IMG/VR virus record: IMGVR_UViG_3300020195_000009
Span: 186,001-250,000 of that record
Reading direction: 5' to 3' (one strand)
Length of the DNA stretch: 64,000 bases
From: a virus
Program-made: the position numbers and the translations under genes
The notes under the pieces: model-generated
What the model saw: the letters and a program-made list of their open reading frames with translations, nothing else
What the model was told of the DNA's origin: nothing
Database searches by the model: none
In this document: piece after piece, positions 6,587 to 13,715 of the stretch
Layout: every line of letters begins with the position of its first letter
Position numbering within the stretch: the stretch's first letter is position 1

Positions 6587-6659
6587 CACCCCTGGCAGGA
6601 CTCGAACCTGCGTAGTACGATTTAGAAAATCGTCGCCTATTCCGCTAGACTACAGGGGC
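6587..6659 (-). tRNA. tRNA-Arg(UCU)
   Basis: Acceptor GCCCCTG/CAGGGGT; T arm GCAGG-TTCGAGT-CCTGC; anticodon loop TTTCTAA in ACGAT/ATCGT; discriminator G. Confidence 0.92.
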
Positions 6660-6662
6660 AAA

Positions 6663-7208
6663 TCATACGACGAAGCCTCCGAGCTGGCCCGCCATCAAAT
6701 CAGTGTAGTTGAACTCTTTCCCGAGGCACTCTTGAATGGTCGCCTCACCAGGGGCGAACCCGTGGTGCTTCCGGTTGTAGACCAGGGCCACTTTCGGGAT
6801 CTTGATCTCCCCTTTGGCGAACTGGTGACCCTTCTCGGTCATCCGGTAGAAGCCAACCCGCTTGCTTCCGTCCTTCCTCTTCTCTTTGGCCTTGGCGTCC
6901 TGCTTGGCTTCCAGGAGGCCCCAGTAGCGGAGCTTGGCGAAGTCCCCCCCTCGGACCGCAGACCCTATGGCGCTCATCTGAGAGAGGAACTTAGGGACGT
7001 GGAGCCAGTCCTTGTTGGTCGAGAAGTGTCGGTGCAGGATGATGAGGGTGTACGCCATCGTGGAGGTGATCTCCCTCGGGTACATCCGAACCTCTTGCCG
7101 ACAACAAGGGCAGATAGCCCCCTTCAACGCATGGTCTTTCAAGACCGCTTGGGCCTTGGCGAGCGTCGTTGTGTTAGGGTCGAACTTAGGATCGAAGGGC
7201 TTGGTCAT
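6663..7208 (-). CDS. hypothetical protein with CPCC motif (181 aa)
   Basis: ATG 7208 (MTKPFDPKFDPN) chosen because the longer frame enters tRNA-Cys. An N-terminal helix precedes a CPCC pair, then a helical region (MAYTLIILHRHF) and a part resembling a winged helix: LRYWGLLEAK, a Lys-rich wing, VGFYRMTEKGHQFAKG. That arrangement suggests a DNA-binding winged helix, but I cannot name a family. Confidence 0.7.
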   Translation of the reverse strand: MTKPFDPKFDPNTTTLAKAQAVLKDHALKGAICPCCRQEVRMYPREITSTMAYTLIILHRHFSTNKDWLHVPKFLSQMSAIGSAVRGGDFAKLRYWGLLEAKQDAKAKEKRKDGSKRVGFYRMTEKGHQFAKGEIKIPKVALVYNRKHHGFAPGEATIQECLGKEFNYTDLMAGQLGGFVV

Positions 7209-7228
7209 CGCCCCTTCGATACACCTGG

Positions 7229-7297
7229 AGAGCCCGGAGGGAATCGAACCCTCGTCCACGATTTTGCAGACCGCGTACCGCTCCAGCGAACGGGCTC
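7229..7297 (-). tRNA. tRNA-Cys(GCA)
   Basis: Anticodon loop CTGCAAA; acceptor GAGCCCG/CGGGCTC; T arm GAGGG-TTCGATT-CCCTC; discriminator U as expected for Cys. Anticodon stem is weak (two G-U). Confidence 0.88.
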
Positions 7298-7476
7298 AAA
7301 ATTGCGATGCTTTCCACCCGTCGCTCTTCCATGGAGAACACGACGGATGGTTCAGAGGTGGCCGAAGCACCAAACCAAGGCCATCGGCTTTTCAGCCGGG
7401 GCTTTAGGTCAGGTTGGGTTGCGTAAACCCCTTGGGCCGCAAGGGCACAAGCCGCCTGACTCCTCCTACGATACAG
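7298..7476. other. gap between tRNA-Cys and tRNA-Gly, no convincing gene
   Basis: A 39-residue plus-strand frame from ATG 7308 exists but has no ribosome site. A CGGCT-GAAA-AGCCG hairpin lies near 7395 on the minus strand. I see no clear function. Confidence 0.4.
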
Positions 7477-7548
7477 AGCGGGTAGTCGGGATCGAACCGA
7501 CGACAACTTGGATGGGAACCAAGAACTCTACCACTGAGCTACACCCGC
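7477..7548 (-). tRNA. tRNA-Gly(CCC)
   Basis: Anticodon loop TTCCCAT in CTTGG/CCAAG; acceptor GCGGGTG/TACCCGC; T loop TTCGATC; discriminator U, normal for Gly. Confidence 0.92.
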
Positions 7549-7577
7549 AATTTGTGGCCACGTGAAGGCCACCCGTG

Positions 7578-8219
7578 TCATTTACAGTAGGTGAACACCA
7601 AGTTGAGATAGACATCCGGATCGTACTTCAACTTGTAGTTACGCAGAATTTCAAGACGCCGCTTCAGGTACTCGCAGCGGTAGGCCACATTTGGCGGCAT
7701 CCACTCGGGTGGGGGGCGTGAACCTTTCGACGTGTTCGACTTCACGCTGGCTGCTTGAAGGTGGTGGGGGTTGGCGAGGTCGTTGGCGTAGGCCTTCTTC
7801 TGCTCAAGCGTCCACTGCCACCCGCCCGCCAGATGAGCCTCTTCAAGAGCCACCACATGATCTATTTGGAGGTCGGCCGGATCCGAGAAGGTCATTCCCG
7901 AATAGGGATCGGTCCACTTTCCGGTCAACACCCGACACGGCTTGAGGGGGTCCACGAACGTCACAGGAACCTCGCTCTCATGAACGAGGACCTCTTGGCG
8001 GGTGTCCTGGCAGTCCTTGTCAGCATCGAACCAACGACCCCACTCGTCCCGGTTGTACGGGGGGATCGCCCCGGCGTCTGTAACCAGGGTGGGCGTCCCG
8101 GCATCGACCGTGATCACACCTACCGTTCGCTTCGGCTCCGGGGTCGGCTTGTTGAAGCACGAACACCCAGAGGCGAGAACCAACACGACGCCAAAACAAC
8201 GCATCAACCTAAAGTACAC
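7578..8219 (-). CDS. secreted/lipoprotein HNH nuclease (DUF1524-like)
   Basis: 213 residues. N-terminal signal MYFRLMRCFGVVLVLASGC with lipobox ASGC. The second half has the DUF1524/GmrSD-C-like His-Me finger: LQIDHVVALEEAHLAGGW, then LANPHHLQAASVKSNTSKG and RCEYLKRRLEILRNY. Exported nucleases of this type degrade DNA outside the cytoplasm. Mature start contains VDAGTP and TDAG, the same style as other lipoproteins here. Possible roles: destroying competing incoming DNA or recycling host DNA; not determinable. Confidence 0.88.
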   Translation of the reverse strand: MYFRLMRCFGVVLVLASGCSCFNKPTPEPKRTVGVITVDAGTPTLVTDAGAIPPYNRDEWGRWFDADKDCQDTRQEVLVHESEVPVTFVDPLKPCRVLTGKWTDPYSGMTFSDPADLQIDHVVALEEAHLAGGWQWTLEQKKAYANDLANPHHLQAASVKSNTSKGSRPPPEWMPPNVAYRCEYLKRRLEILRNYKLKYDPDVYLNLVFTYCK

Positions 8220-8226
8220 CGACTAG

Positions 8227-8299
8227 AGCCCGCGATGGGAGTCGAACCCACTGAATTTCCCATACCAAGGGAACGCCCCTCCACAGGAGCCTCACGGGC
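8227..8299 (-). tRNA. tRNA-Thr(GGU)
   Basis: Anticodon loop TTGGTAT in TTCCC/GGGAA; acceptor GCCCGTG/CGCGGGC; T loop TTCGACT; discriminator U, shared by all three Thr tRNAs here. Confidence 0.9.
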
Positions 8300-8306
8300 A
8301 AAACAT

Positions 8307-8417
8307 TCATGAGCCCCTGTAGTTGTGAGGCGACCAGACGTGACCTTCTGGATGATGCTGATCGTGGTTTTCATCCCGATCAGCATGCTCGCCTTCAACT
8401 TCTGCGTTGAACGACAT
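8307..8417 (-). CDS. possible 36-aa His/Asp-rich peptide
   Basis: MSFNAEVEGEHADRDENHD followed by more His residues. No ribosome site seen; an overlapping frame also lacks support. The composition suggests metal binding if expressed. Confidence 0.3.
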   Translation of the reverse strand: MSFNAEVEGEHADRDENHDQHHPEGHVWSPHNYRGS

Positions 8418-8424
8418 TGAATGG

Positions 8425-8449
8425 AGCGGACGACGGGAATCGAACCCGA
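8425..8449 (-). pseudogene. tRNA 3' fragment (T arm plus acceptor)
   Basis: T arm TCGGG-TTCGATT-CCCGT followed by CGTCCGC resembles the 3' end of tRNA-Gly(GCC) (16266), but no anticodon or D arm can be found upstream. It lies just before an HNH gene. Confidence 0.5.
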
Positions 8450-8506
8450 CCCGGAAGAATTGAACCTGAGTTACTGGTTGGATTCTTTTGATACTCCAAC
8501 CAGGGC

Positions 8507-8980
8507 ATGACCAAGACCTGCATCGGGTGCCGGACAGCAAAGGCGCTGGACGACTTCCACCAGAACTCTGCGAAATCAGACGGACGTAGGGACATCTGCA
8601 AGGCATGCGCAAAGTTGTACCACCGCGAGCACTACCTCAAGAACAGGAGCACCTACATCACGAAGAACTCCGAGAGACGAATACGCTGGAAGCTGGAACT
8701 CCGGAGCCGGGTGGCTGCTTTAAAGGACGTACCGTGTGCGGACTGCGGGAACCGTTTTCCAACATGCGTGATGGACTTCGACCATCTCGATGCCGACGAG
8801 AAGATCGATAGCCTTGCCCGCATGCAGGGTAACGGCCTACCTTGGCGAACCGTTATCGCTGAAATTCAAAAGTGTGAGGTGGTTTGCGCAAACTGTCACC
8901 GCCTCCGAACGTGGCGGCGATGGCAGACAGTTGGAGCGGGTGGGGAGAATCGAACTCCCATTACTAGCTTGGAAGGCTAG
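8507..8980 (+). CDS. HNH endonuclease
   Basis: 157 residues. N-terminal zinc knuckle (CIGCRTAKALDDFH, then CKACAKLYHREHYLKN), a linker, then CADCGNRFPTCVMDFDHLDADEK (core His) and CEVVCANCHRLRTWRR (C-terminal CxxCH). This is a classic free-standing phage HNH homing-type nuclease. The last 15 codons run antisense through tRNA-Gly(UCC), and a tRNA fragment lies just upstream, suggesting mobility linked to tRNA genes. Confidence 0.9.
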   Translation: MTKTCIGCRTAKALDDFHQNSAKSDGRRDICKACAKLYHREHYLKNRSTYITKNSERRIRWKLELRSRVAALKDVPCADCGNRFPTCVMDFDHLDADEKIDSLARMQGNGLPWRTVIAEIQKCEVVCANCHRLRTWRRWQTVGAGGENRTPITSLEG

Positions 8981-9005
8981 AGCCCTGCCTTTAGACGACA
9001 CCCGC
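8935..9005 (-). tRNA. tRNA-Gly(UCC)
   Basis: Anticodon loop CTTCCAA in CTAGC/GCTAG; acceptor GCGGGTG/CACCCGC; T arm GGGAG-TTCGATT-CTCCC; discriminator U. Its sequence is also the antisense end of the HNH gene at 8507. Confidence 0.92.
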
Positions 9006-9055
9006 AAGTGCTGGTACGGGCACGGCTCCAGCAGCCGGTTGACTTCTCGACACCC

Positions 9056-9087
9056 GCTGTGAGTCAACAGACCTTCTGTGGACTCAC
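9056..9087 (-). other. strong hairpin between tRNA-Thr and tRNA-Gly
   Basis: TGAGTC pairs with GACTCA and CACAG with CTGTT inside. Could be a processing signal or weak terminator; no T run follows. Confidence 0.4.
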
Positions 9088-9103
9088 GAAGTCACGTTCG
9101 CAG

Positions 9104-9171
9104 AGCCGCCTACGAGAGTCGAACTCGTCCACTCCGAGTACAAAACGGAGGCGCCCCCAGGGCAAAGCGGC
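9104..9171 (-). tRNA. tRNA-Thr(UGU), short D arm
   Basis: 68 nt. Acceptor GCCGCTT/AGGCGGC; T arm ACGAG-TTCGACT-CTCGT; anticodon loop TTTGTAC with a mismatch at 31:39. Only 14 nt for the D region. Confidence 0.82.
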
Positions 9172-9176
9172 CAGAA

Positions 9177-9425
9177 TCACTTACCGACGTTGGTGAACAA
9201 GTCCCCGTAGGCCGGGTCACGAACAAGACCGTACGGCGTCTTCTCGTTCCCACATTCACACGGAGGAGCCTGGAGTCCTCGAAGCTGCCCTTGGGCGAAG
9301 GGGATCGAGGTCGTCAGAATCCGGCCACACTCGAAGCAGGGGTGGCTGAAAGCCTCGACACCGTAACGGGCGGACCACGCTTCGGCGGTCACTCCGTAAA
9401 TAAGGAACCGGACCTTATCGTTCAC
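9177..9425 (-). CDS. zinc-ribbon-like protein (82 aa)
   Basis: Two Cys pairs, CFECG and CECG, about 28 residues apart form a plausible zinc ribbon. N-terminus MNDKVRFLIYGVTAEAW. Located between tRNA-Thr(UGU) and another small minus-strand gene 5 nt away. Function unknown. Confidence 0.65.
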   Translation of the reverse strand: MNDKVRFLIYGVTAEAWSARYGVEAFSHPCFECGRILTTSIPFAQGQLRGLQAPPCECGNEKTPYGLVRDPAYGDLFTNVGK

Positions 9426-9429
9426 GGAC

Positions 9430-9765
9430 CTACTTGGCGTCTTTCCAGTCCGTCAGCTCTTTCTTGAGCTTCTCGGCGTGGGCATCGTCTTCCTTCTTGC
9501 CCTTCTCTTCTTTGCGCTCAGCTTTGCCCTTGTCGGACTTCTGCTGACCCTTCTGGATGTCCTGAGTGGGCTTCAGTTCCTTCTTGATCCGCTCCATGTC
9601 CTCGTCGACTTCAACGACCTTGTGCTTGGATTTGTCGGCACCTGGGTGCTTCGACAGGTAATCCTTGAGGGCCTTGTCGTTGGGGAAGTTCTTGGCGAAC
9701 TTCACGTGAGCCACCACGTTGCGGACGAGGACGGCGTTCTGGAAGTCTCGGAGCGGGTGACCCAT
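9430..9765 (-). CDS. protein with shared N-terminal motif and Lys/Glu-rich tail
   Basis: 111 residues. N-terminus MGHPLRDFQNAVLVRNVVAH resembles the starts of the proteins at 18968, 29192, 29769 and 32879 (D..RDF..A....V..F/Y.A). The C-terminal half is charged and coiled-coil-like (KSDKGKAERKEEKGKKEDD). The motif may be a small helical interaction or targeting element. Confidence 0.65.
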   Translation of the reverse strand: MGHPLRDFQNAVLVRNVVAHVKFAKNFPNDKALKDYLSKHPGADKSKHKVVEVDEDMERIKKELKPTQDIQKGQQKSDKGKAERKEEKGKKEDDAHAEKLKKELTDWKDAK

Positions 9766-9788
9766 ACCCCCACGGGGTTACAAGAGCT

Positions 9789-10082
9789 TCACCGATTGTG
9801 GTTCTTCATGTCCTCGATGCTGTAAAAGCCCTGGGACCAAAGACCACCTTGGATGAACCCGAACCAGCGCATCGCCTTCTCACGGTCACCTCGGTCATCC
9901 TGATCCCCTGCAAGCCTCCCGAGGATGTTCCGGGTCTCCCCGACCATCCACAGCAGGTGGTCCCGTTGTCTCTTGCCCGCGGGGTGGATGGCGTTCAAGT
10001 CGGCACGGACCGGCTCCGCCTCTTCCCCCTTGAGGGCCTTCTCGTAGATATTGAGCGCGTCACGTACCTGCTGAGGCGTCAT
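9789..10082 (-). CDS. hypothetical protein (97 aa)
   Basis: ATG 10082 with GAGGGAC upstream; the longer frame enters tRNA-Ala. MTPQQVRDALNIYEKALKGE is helical; a second helix contains DREKAMRWFGFIQGGLW. No family recognised. Confidence 0.65.
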   Translation of the reverse strand: MTPQQVRDALNIYEKALKGEEAEPVRADLNAIHPAGKRQRDHLLWMVGETRNILGRLAGDQDDRGDREKAMRWFGFIQGGLWSQGFYSIEDMKNHNR

Positions 10083-10105
10083 GTCCCTCGTACACCGTTC
10101 GTTGG

Positions 10106-10174
10106 TGGAGCTGTCGGGAGTCGAACCCGCGAAGTTTGCTTGCAAAGCAAACCAGTGACCCGTCACACAACCCC
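10106..10174 (-). tRNA. tRNA-Ala(UGC)
   Basis: Anticodon loop TTTGCAA in TTTGC/GCAAA; acceptor GGGGTTG/CAGCTCC; T loop TTCGACT; 69 nt with a short D arm. Confidence 0.87.
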
Positions 10175-10178
10175 GTAG

Positions 10179-10251
10179 TGGAACCGAGGAGACTCGAACT
10201 CCCCGCCTCTCCGATGCGAACGGAGCGCTCTCCCAGATGAGCTACGGTCCC
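10179..10251 (-). tRNA. tRNA-Ala(CGC)
   Basis: Anticodon loop TTCGCAT in CTCCG/CGGAG; acceptor GGGACCG/CGGTTCC; T loop TTCGAGT. Confidence 0.92.
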
Positions 10252-10258
10252 GAAATTA

Positions 10259-10321
10259 GGTCAACAAGTTGATGCCGAAGTCGTTTCATTTTCGAGATGT
10301 AGACCTCGACGGCATTTGACC
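10259..10321 (-). ncRNA. Y RNA-like RNA 1 (short form, no tRNA-like domain)
   Basis: Fills the gap between tRNA-Ala(GGC) and tRNA-Ala(CGC). Terminal stem GGTCAA/TTGACC; internal loop with AATG on the 5' side and AACTTG on the 3' side; second stem CGAGGTC/GACTTCG; loop beginning TACAT. Same architecture as the six RNAs at 12850-16066. The ACTTG-stem end resembles the Ro60-binding strand of animal Y RNAs (CACUUGAC). About 63 nt. Confidence 0.7.
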
Positions 10322-10323
10322 AG

Positions 10324-10394
10324 TGGAGTCGAGGGGAATCGAACCCCTATTCTGAGACTGCCAGCCTCATGTCCTCCCGTTGGACGACGACCCC
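10324..10394 (-). tRNA. tRNA-Ala(GGC)
   Basis: Anticodon loop CTGGCAG in TGAGG/TCTCA; acceptor GGGGTCG/CGACTCC; T arm AGGGG-TTCGATT-CCCCT. Confidence 0.92.
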
Positions 10395-10449
10395 AAAAAA
10401 CTCCGGCGTGTTCTGTTGAAGACCCCGGAGGGGTTAGACGATACAAGAG

Positions 10450-11022
10450 TTACGTTATGGCACCGGGTGAAGGAATCGAACCCTCATGGCGGGGATCAAA
10501 ACCCCGTGTCTTGCCGTTAGACGAACCCGGCTTGTTGTCTTTTTGACGCCAGCCTCGACTGCGGCCGGCAAAAGTTGGAGTTTGAGAGTGACAGTTAGGG
10601 CATAACCACCGGAGGTTTTCTGGGCGGTTATCATTACCTACCCCACTCCGATGATCCAACTGAAGTACAAGGGGAGACCCGTGGTGTACTCCAGTATTAC
10701 CACAGATTTCACATTCGTAAGCTCCCAACAGGTTGGACTTCCGAACAAGTGCTGCCACCTTGGCGCTCTTGACGTGGCTTCCTTTGCAGAAGATTTGGGC
10801 GTCGGTAAGGCGTCGGTCGTCAACACTCTTTCCAAGAGCTTCAATTCTACGCCGCCTTCCAAAGTGCAAGGTACTCAGTCCCAGACGAAGCACATGCTTT
10901 TGGATTGACTTGAAGTTACCTCCCGCGGCAACTAGACCTAACGAGCGGAGAACATCCATCCAAGAATCTCCTTGCGTCACAGCTCGTACGAGGTCGGTAT
11001 CTTCCCATGATCGTAGTCCCAT
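10450..11022 (-). CDS. HNH endonuclease reading into tRNA-Gln
   Basis: ATG 11022 (MGLRSWEDTDLVRAV) chosen because SWxDxxL..AV is the usual start of this HNH subfamily (a small helical DNA-binding module ending GLSTLHFG). The nuclease part has CEICGNTG, LQLDHRSGVGNDNRPENLRWLCPNCH. The last ~24 codons are translated through tRNA-Gln(UUG), so gene and tRNA overlap in the same orientation. A tRNA-Gln 5' fragment lies right upstream (11052-11082). Confidence 0.87.
   Translation of the reverse strand: MGLRSWEDTDLVRAVTQGDSWMDVLRSLGLVAAGGNFKSIQKHVLRLGLSTLHFGRRRRIEALGKSVDDRRLTDAQIFCKGSHVKSAKVAALVRKSNLLGAYECEICGNTGVHHGSPLVLQLDHRSGVGNDNRPENLRWLCPNCHSQTPTFAGRSRGWRQKDNKPGSSNGKTRGFDPRHEGSIPSPGAIT
10461..10531 (-). 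tRNA. tRNA-Gln(UUG)
   Basis: Anticodon loop TTTTGAT in CGGGG/CCCCG; acceptor GCCGGGT/ACCCGGT; discriminator G. Overlaps the 3' end of the HNH frame. Confidence 0.92.
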
Positions 11023-11051
11023 GCAAAACGGTAACACGAAGGGTTGCAAGA

Positions 11052-11082
11052 AGCTACCGTCCTGCCATTAGACGACACCCCA
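11052..11082 (-). pseudogene. tRNA-Gln 5' fragment next to HNH gene
   Basis: TGGGGTG plus a D arm identical to that of tRNA-Gln(CUG) next door (TCGTCTAATGGCAGGACG), then the similarity stops and the HNH gene begins within 30 nt. Fits a tRNA cut or duplicated during HNH insertion. Confidence 0.65.
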
Positions 11083-11094
11083 ATGATTACTGAG

Positions 11095-11165
11095 CTGGAG
11101 AGTAGGGACTCGAACCCCAATAGATGGCTCCAGAGGCCATCGTCCTGCCATTAGACGACTCTCCA
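11095..11165 (-). tRNA. tRNA-Gln(CUG)
   Basis: Acceptor TGGAGAG/CTCTCCA (U1, typical of Gln); anticodon loop CTCTGGA in ATGGC/GCCAT; T loop TTCGAGT; discriminator G. Second Gln(CUG) at 17411. Confidence 0.92.
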
Positions 11166-11170
11166 AAAAA

Positions 11171-11752
11171 CTACTCGGTCCCGGTCTTGTCCTCGGTCAC
11201 CAGAAGCACGGCCGCAACCTCAACCCTCTCTTCAGGGGCCGGGAGTCTAGCGAGGATCTCCCCCAGGATCTCCATGATTGCCGGAATCTTGGCCGTGTGC
11301 TCTTTGATGAAGTGTACGTCGACCTGTGTACCTTGGAGGGCTTTCTTCATCTCGCGGAAGTCTATTGCAAGATCCGCGACACCCTGGTCCACCTTATCGA
11401 TAGCTGTAGCGTTGGACTCCGTCTTGGCAACGATGACCCCAATTCGATCGAAGGCGACTTGAAAAGGTCCAACGACCTTCTTCAAATCGGAGGCCATCTT
11501 GATGCCCCCCTCGATTGCTGCTTCGGAAATCTTGGAGACTGAGATCAATCCCTTGCGAAGTCCTTCGAGCGTCGGAGTTTCCTCCGTCTTCCACCCGTGG
11601 ACCTGGTCTTCCAAAGACTCCGGGGTTGGGTCGGTAGGTTCATGAGACTCTTCCTCAGCGACCAACGAGAGCCTTTCAGCAACCTCTTCCAAAGCCGACG
11701 AATCCCTTTGGGGGCGGTCACTGCCGTTTTTGTGGTCGCCGTTGGTTGTCAT
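11171..11752 (-). CDS. hypothetical coiled-coil-like protein (193 aa)
   Basis: Acidic, low-complexity N-terminus (SALEEVAERLSLVAEEE) followed by long amphipathic helices with regular hydrophobic spacing (VAFDRIGVIVAKTESNATA, VDQGVADLAIDFREMKKAL). Probably a structural or scaffolding helical protein. No family recognised. Lies between tRNA-Asp and tRNA-Gln. Confidence 0.7.
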   Translation of the reverse strand: MTTNGDHKNGSDRPQRDSSALEEVAERLSLVAEEESHEPTDPTPESLEDQVHGWKTEETPTLEGLRKGLISVSKISEAAIEGGIKMASDLKKVVGPFQVAFDRIGVIVAKTESNATAIDKVDQGVADLAIDFREMKKALQGTQVDVHFIKEHTAKIPAIMEILGEILARLPAPEERVEVAAVLLVTEDKTGTE

Positions 11753-11788
11753 CTTCTTCTTGGTTGAGCGTACAAGAAGAAGACTAAG

Positions 11789-11861
11789 CGCCCTCGAAGG
11801 GGATCGAACCCTCCTCGGCTGGTCGACAACCAGCTCGCCTCAACCAGATGCGTACGAGGGC
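11789..11861 (-). tRNA. tRNA-Asp(GUC)
   Basis: Acceptor GCCCTCG/CGAGGGC; anticodon loop TTGTCGA in GCTGG/CCAGC; discriminator G. Second copy at 14722. Confidence 0.92.
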
Positions 11862-12368
11862 TTAGTAATCGTAATACGTGCGGTCTCTCGGGGGTTCCAT
11901 CTTGTAACTCTTGAGCCACTCGCGGTTCTGCTCCGAGTGTGTGAACGGGGAGAACATCTCCCAGGCGTCATCTCTGCCACACCCAGGATGCTTCTTGGGT
12001 CTCTTCTCCCCATCCCCAACGGCCCGCTCAAGACGAGTAGGCGGTGGAAGATGGTCTTCCGTGATGGCGATCAACTTGGAGGGTCCGGTCCCAGGGTAGG
12101 GCTCATGCTCGTAGACGTGCATCCCATACCCACCAAACATGTTTGAGCTAAACATCGAGGTCAGAAGCTTGTGCTCTCTCACGAGGTCGAGGATGCGATC
12201 CAGCTCCTCTTGGGTGAGCAGCTCTTTAGGGGGCTTTGGCTCCGGGGTCTTCCGTGACTCAGGGAAGAAATGATCCCGTACCTTCTCACCCTTGGTTCTG
12301 CGGTCGGGCTCAGGCCATAGGTCGAGATGAAGCGTCTTTAGCCACGCTCTATCTTCGTCTTGTAGCAT
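11862..12368 (-). CDS. hypothetical protein (168 aa)
   Basis: Starts at ATG 12368, head to head with the plus-strand gene at 12367, and its stop abuts the 5' end of tRNA-Asp. Contains a Lys/Pro-rich linker, a Gly-rich [16 protein letters not shown] stretch and a Tyr-rich end (RTYYDY). No family recognised. Confidence 0.7.
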   Translation of the reverse strand: MLQDEDRAWLKTLHLDLWPEPDRRTKGEKVRDHFFPESRKTPEPKPPKELLTQEELDRILDLVREHKLLTSMFSSNMFGGYGMHVYEHEPYPGTGPSKLIAITEDHLPPPTRLERAVGDGEKRPKKHPGCGRDDAWEMFSPFTHSEQNREWLKSYKMEPPRDRTYYDY

Positions 12369-12771
12369 GGTGTGTACTACACCTGGTGTACCAGAGACCG
12401 CGATGCAAGCTCTCCTCCCTGTCCTTCAAGACCCACCCGTAAAGCGGGGGGATTGCCTTGCTGGCGGCTCCAACACCCAAAGGCCGTGCCCTTGGGTCTC
12501 CTGCAAGTACCACCTAGCGGTGGAGATCGGCGTAGAGGAAGAGACTGAGAGTTGCACCCTCGACATCGCCGAACGGGGCGGCCTCACGCTGGAGGAGGTT
12601 GGGGACATCATGGGCTTGACCCGTGAGCGCATCCGCCAGATCGAACAGAGAGCCGAGTGGAAGCTCCTCCGGTTGGCAAAGCTTAGACCGGATCTCTTTG
12701 ACGGAACGGACATCGATCCACGAGAAGTGAAGCGTCGTCTGTTCCGAGGTCTTCGCGACTATCAACCTTAG
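12367..12771 (+). CDS. sigma-70 region-4-like DNA-binding protein
   Basis: The C-terminal half is a canonical sigma region 4 helix-turn-helix: [30 protein letters not shown]. Before it is [15 protein letters not shown] and ESCTLDIAE, a Cys/His motif that I know from deltaproteobacterial sigma-like regulators. It lacks region 2, so it should bind promoter -35-like DNA or modify RNA polymerase rather than open promoters. Two possible starts (12367, 12403), neither with a ribosome site. Divergent from the gene at 11862. Confidence 0.82.
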   Translation: MVCTTPGVPETAMQALLPVLQDPPVKRGDCLAGGSNTQRPCPWVSCKYHLAVEIGVEEETESCTLDIAERGGLTLEEVGDIMGLTRERIRQIEQRAEWKLLRLAKLRPDLFDGTDIDPREVKRRLFRGLRDYQP

Positions 12772-12844
12772 TATCCCCGGCAGGAATCGGACCTGCGACA
12801 TTCGCTTTAGGAAAACGACGTTCTATCCACTGAACTACGGGGAC
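12772..12844 (-). tRNA. tRNA-Arg(CCU)
   Basis: Anticodon loop TTCCTAA in TCGTT/AGCGA; acceptor GTCCCCG/CGGGGAT; T loop TCCGATT. Confidence 0.9.
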
Positions 12845-12849
12845 AAGTG

Positions 12850-12983
12850 GCGGCAACAAGTGGTCGTAGGGACATTGGGACTAGGGCTCTGCCGACTGAG
12901 CTACCGCCAGGTCTTGCGACCCAACGGGCGGGGCTCGAACCCGCGACCACCAGTTTGATTGTAGTCTCTACTATATTTGCCGC
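12850..12983 (-). ncRNA. Y RNA-like RNA 2 with tRNA-like domain (YrlA type)
   Basis: Exactly between tRNA-His and tRNA-Arg(CCU). Terminal stem GCGGCAA/TTGCCGC; second stem GTAGAGAC/GTCCCTAC; TACA after it and ACTTG before the last strand. Inside, read 5' to 3': ACTGG, T arm GCGGG-TTCGAGC-CCCGC, then CCGTTGGGTC-GCAA-GACCTGGCGG (an acceptor arm closed by a GNRA tetraloop), TA, D arm GCTC-AGTCGGCA-GAGC, and CTAGT, which pairs with ACTGG. This is a tRNA fold with no free end, joined to the Y stem through its anticodon stem, as described for YrlA. Confidence 0.85.
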
Positions 12984-12987
12984 TTAG

Positions 12988-13060
12988 GGTGACGTACGGG
13001 GATCGAACCCGCCTGAGATTGTTCCACAAACAACCGCCATCACCAGATGGCTAACATCAC
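12988..13060 (-). tRNA. tRNA-His(GUG)
   Basis: Anticodon loop TTGTGGA in GTTGT/ACAAT; acceptor GTGATGT/ACGTCAC; discriminator C, the His identity base. Confidence 0.92.
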
Positions 13061-13087
13061 CATGAATGAAGCCTCCTTGAGAGGCGG

Positions 13088-13171
13088 CGGAAAGAACTGG
13101 AGTCGAACCAGATGCCTTGCGGCACAATCCGTTTAGCAAACGGTTGAGCGACCACTCACTCTTTACTTTCC
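13088..13171 (-). tRNA. tRNA-Ser(GCU)
   Basis: Class II; loop TTGCTAA; acceptor GGAAAGT/TCTTTCC; long variable arm; discriminator G. Confidence 0.87.
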
Positions 13172-13240
13172 TTGGTTTTCAGACCTGAAACTATCACCCA
13201 ACTTGTTCATAGCCGCATCGGTACAACTATAGCCGAACAG

Positions 13241-13325
13241 CGGAGAACGAGGTACTCGAAACCCACACCCTTTCGGGTGCCATTTGCTTTCCAAGCAACG
13301 CTCGCCCCCGGCGAGTTCATTCTCC
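13241..13325 (-). tRNA. tRNA-Ser(GGA)
   Basis: Class II; loop TTGGAAA; acceptor GGAGAAT/GTTCTCC; variable arm hairpin GGCACCC/GGGTGT-like; discriminator G. Confidence 0.88.
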
Positions 13326-13330
13326 AACAG

Positions 13331-13415
13331 CGGAAAGAGGTAGAGTCGAACTACTGCGCCTTGCGACGCCTCCGGTTTTCGAGGCCGGTGTCCCACCACT
13401 GAGACTTCACTTTCC
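13331..13415 (-). tRNA. tRNA-Ser(CGA)
   Basis: Class II; loop CTCGAAA in CCGGC/ACCGG; acceptor GGAAAGT/TCTTTCC; discriminator G. Confidence 0.9.
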
Positions 13416-13424
13416 AAGAACTAG

Positions 13425-13477
13425 CAGATGGGGGGCTTTCCATTACCCACGGCCCGAATTGAACGGGCTCCCCCACC
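13425..13477 (-). other. tRNA-derived hairpin (T arm inside a longer stem)
   Basis: T arm GCCCG-TTCAATT-CGGGC is enclosed by GGTGGGGG/CCCCCCATC pairing. No anticodon or D arm. Either a tRNA remnant or a small structured RNA. Confidence 0.4.
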
Positions 13478-13481
13478 CTCG

Positions 13482-13553
13482 TCGGGGTGACAGGACTCGA
13501 ACCTGCGAAAACTTGGACCCAAACCAAGCGCCCTACCACTAGGCGACACCCCG
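13482..13553 (-). tRNA. tRNA-Pro(UGG)
   Basis: Acceptor CGGGGTG/CACCCCG (C1:G72, Pro type); anticodon loop TTTGGGT in CTTGG/CCAAG; T loop TTCGAGT. Confidence 0.92.
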
Positions 13554-13558
13554 AAATT

Positions 13559-13714
13559 CGTCGTGACAAGTAGTGCGAAGACGGACAGCCTTTCGGCCCC
13601 GGTGCGTATACTCTTCCGCCACTCAGCCATATCAGTAGGCTGAGGAGGGGCGTTACTCCCCCATGTCCTTACGGACGCCGGTTTTCAATGTAGTCCTCAC
13701 GGTCATTCACGACG
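13559..13714 (-). ncRNA. Y RNA-like RNA 3 with class-II-like tRNA domain
   Basis: Between tRNA-Leu(CAG) and tRNA-Pro. Terminal stem CGTCGTGA/TCACGACG; loop ATGACC opposite ACTACTTG; second stem GTGAGGAC/GTCTTCGC; then TACATT. The inner domain has a variable-arm-like hairpin GTCC-GTAA-GGAC, a T-like arm GGGGG-AGTAACG-CCCCT, an acceptor-like CTCAGCC/GGCTGAG closed by TACTGATAT, a D-like GCG/CGC arm and CCGG/CCGG as anticodon-like stem. 156 nt, the longest copy. Confidence 0.82.
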
Positions 13715-13715
13715 G

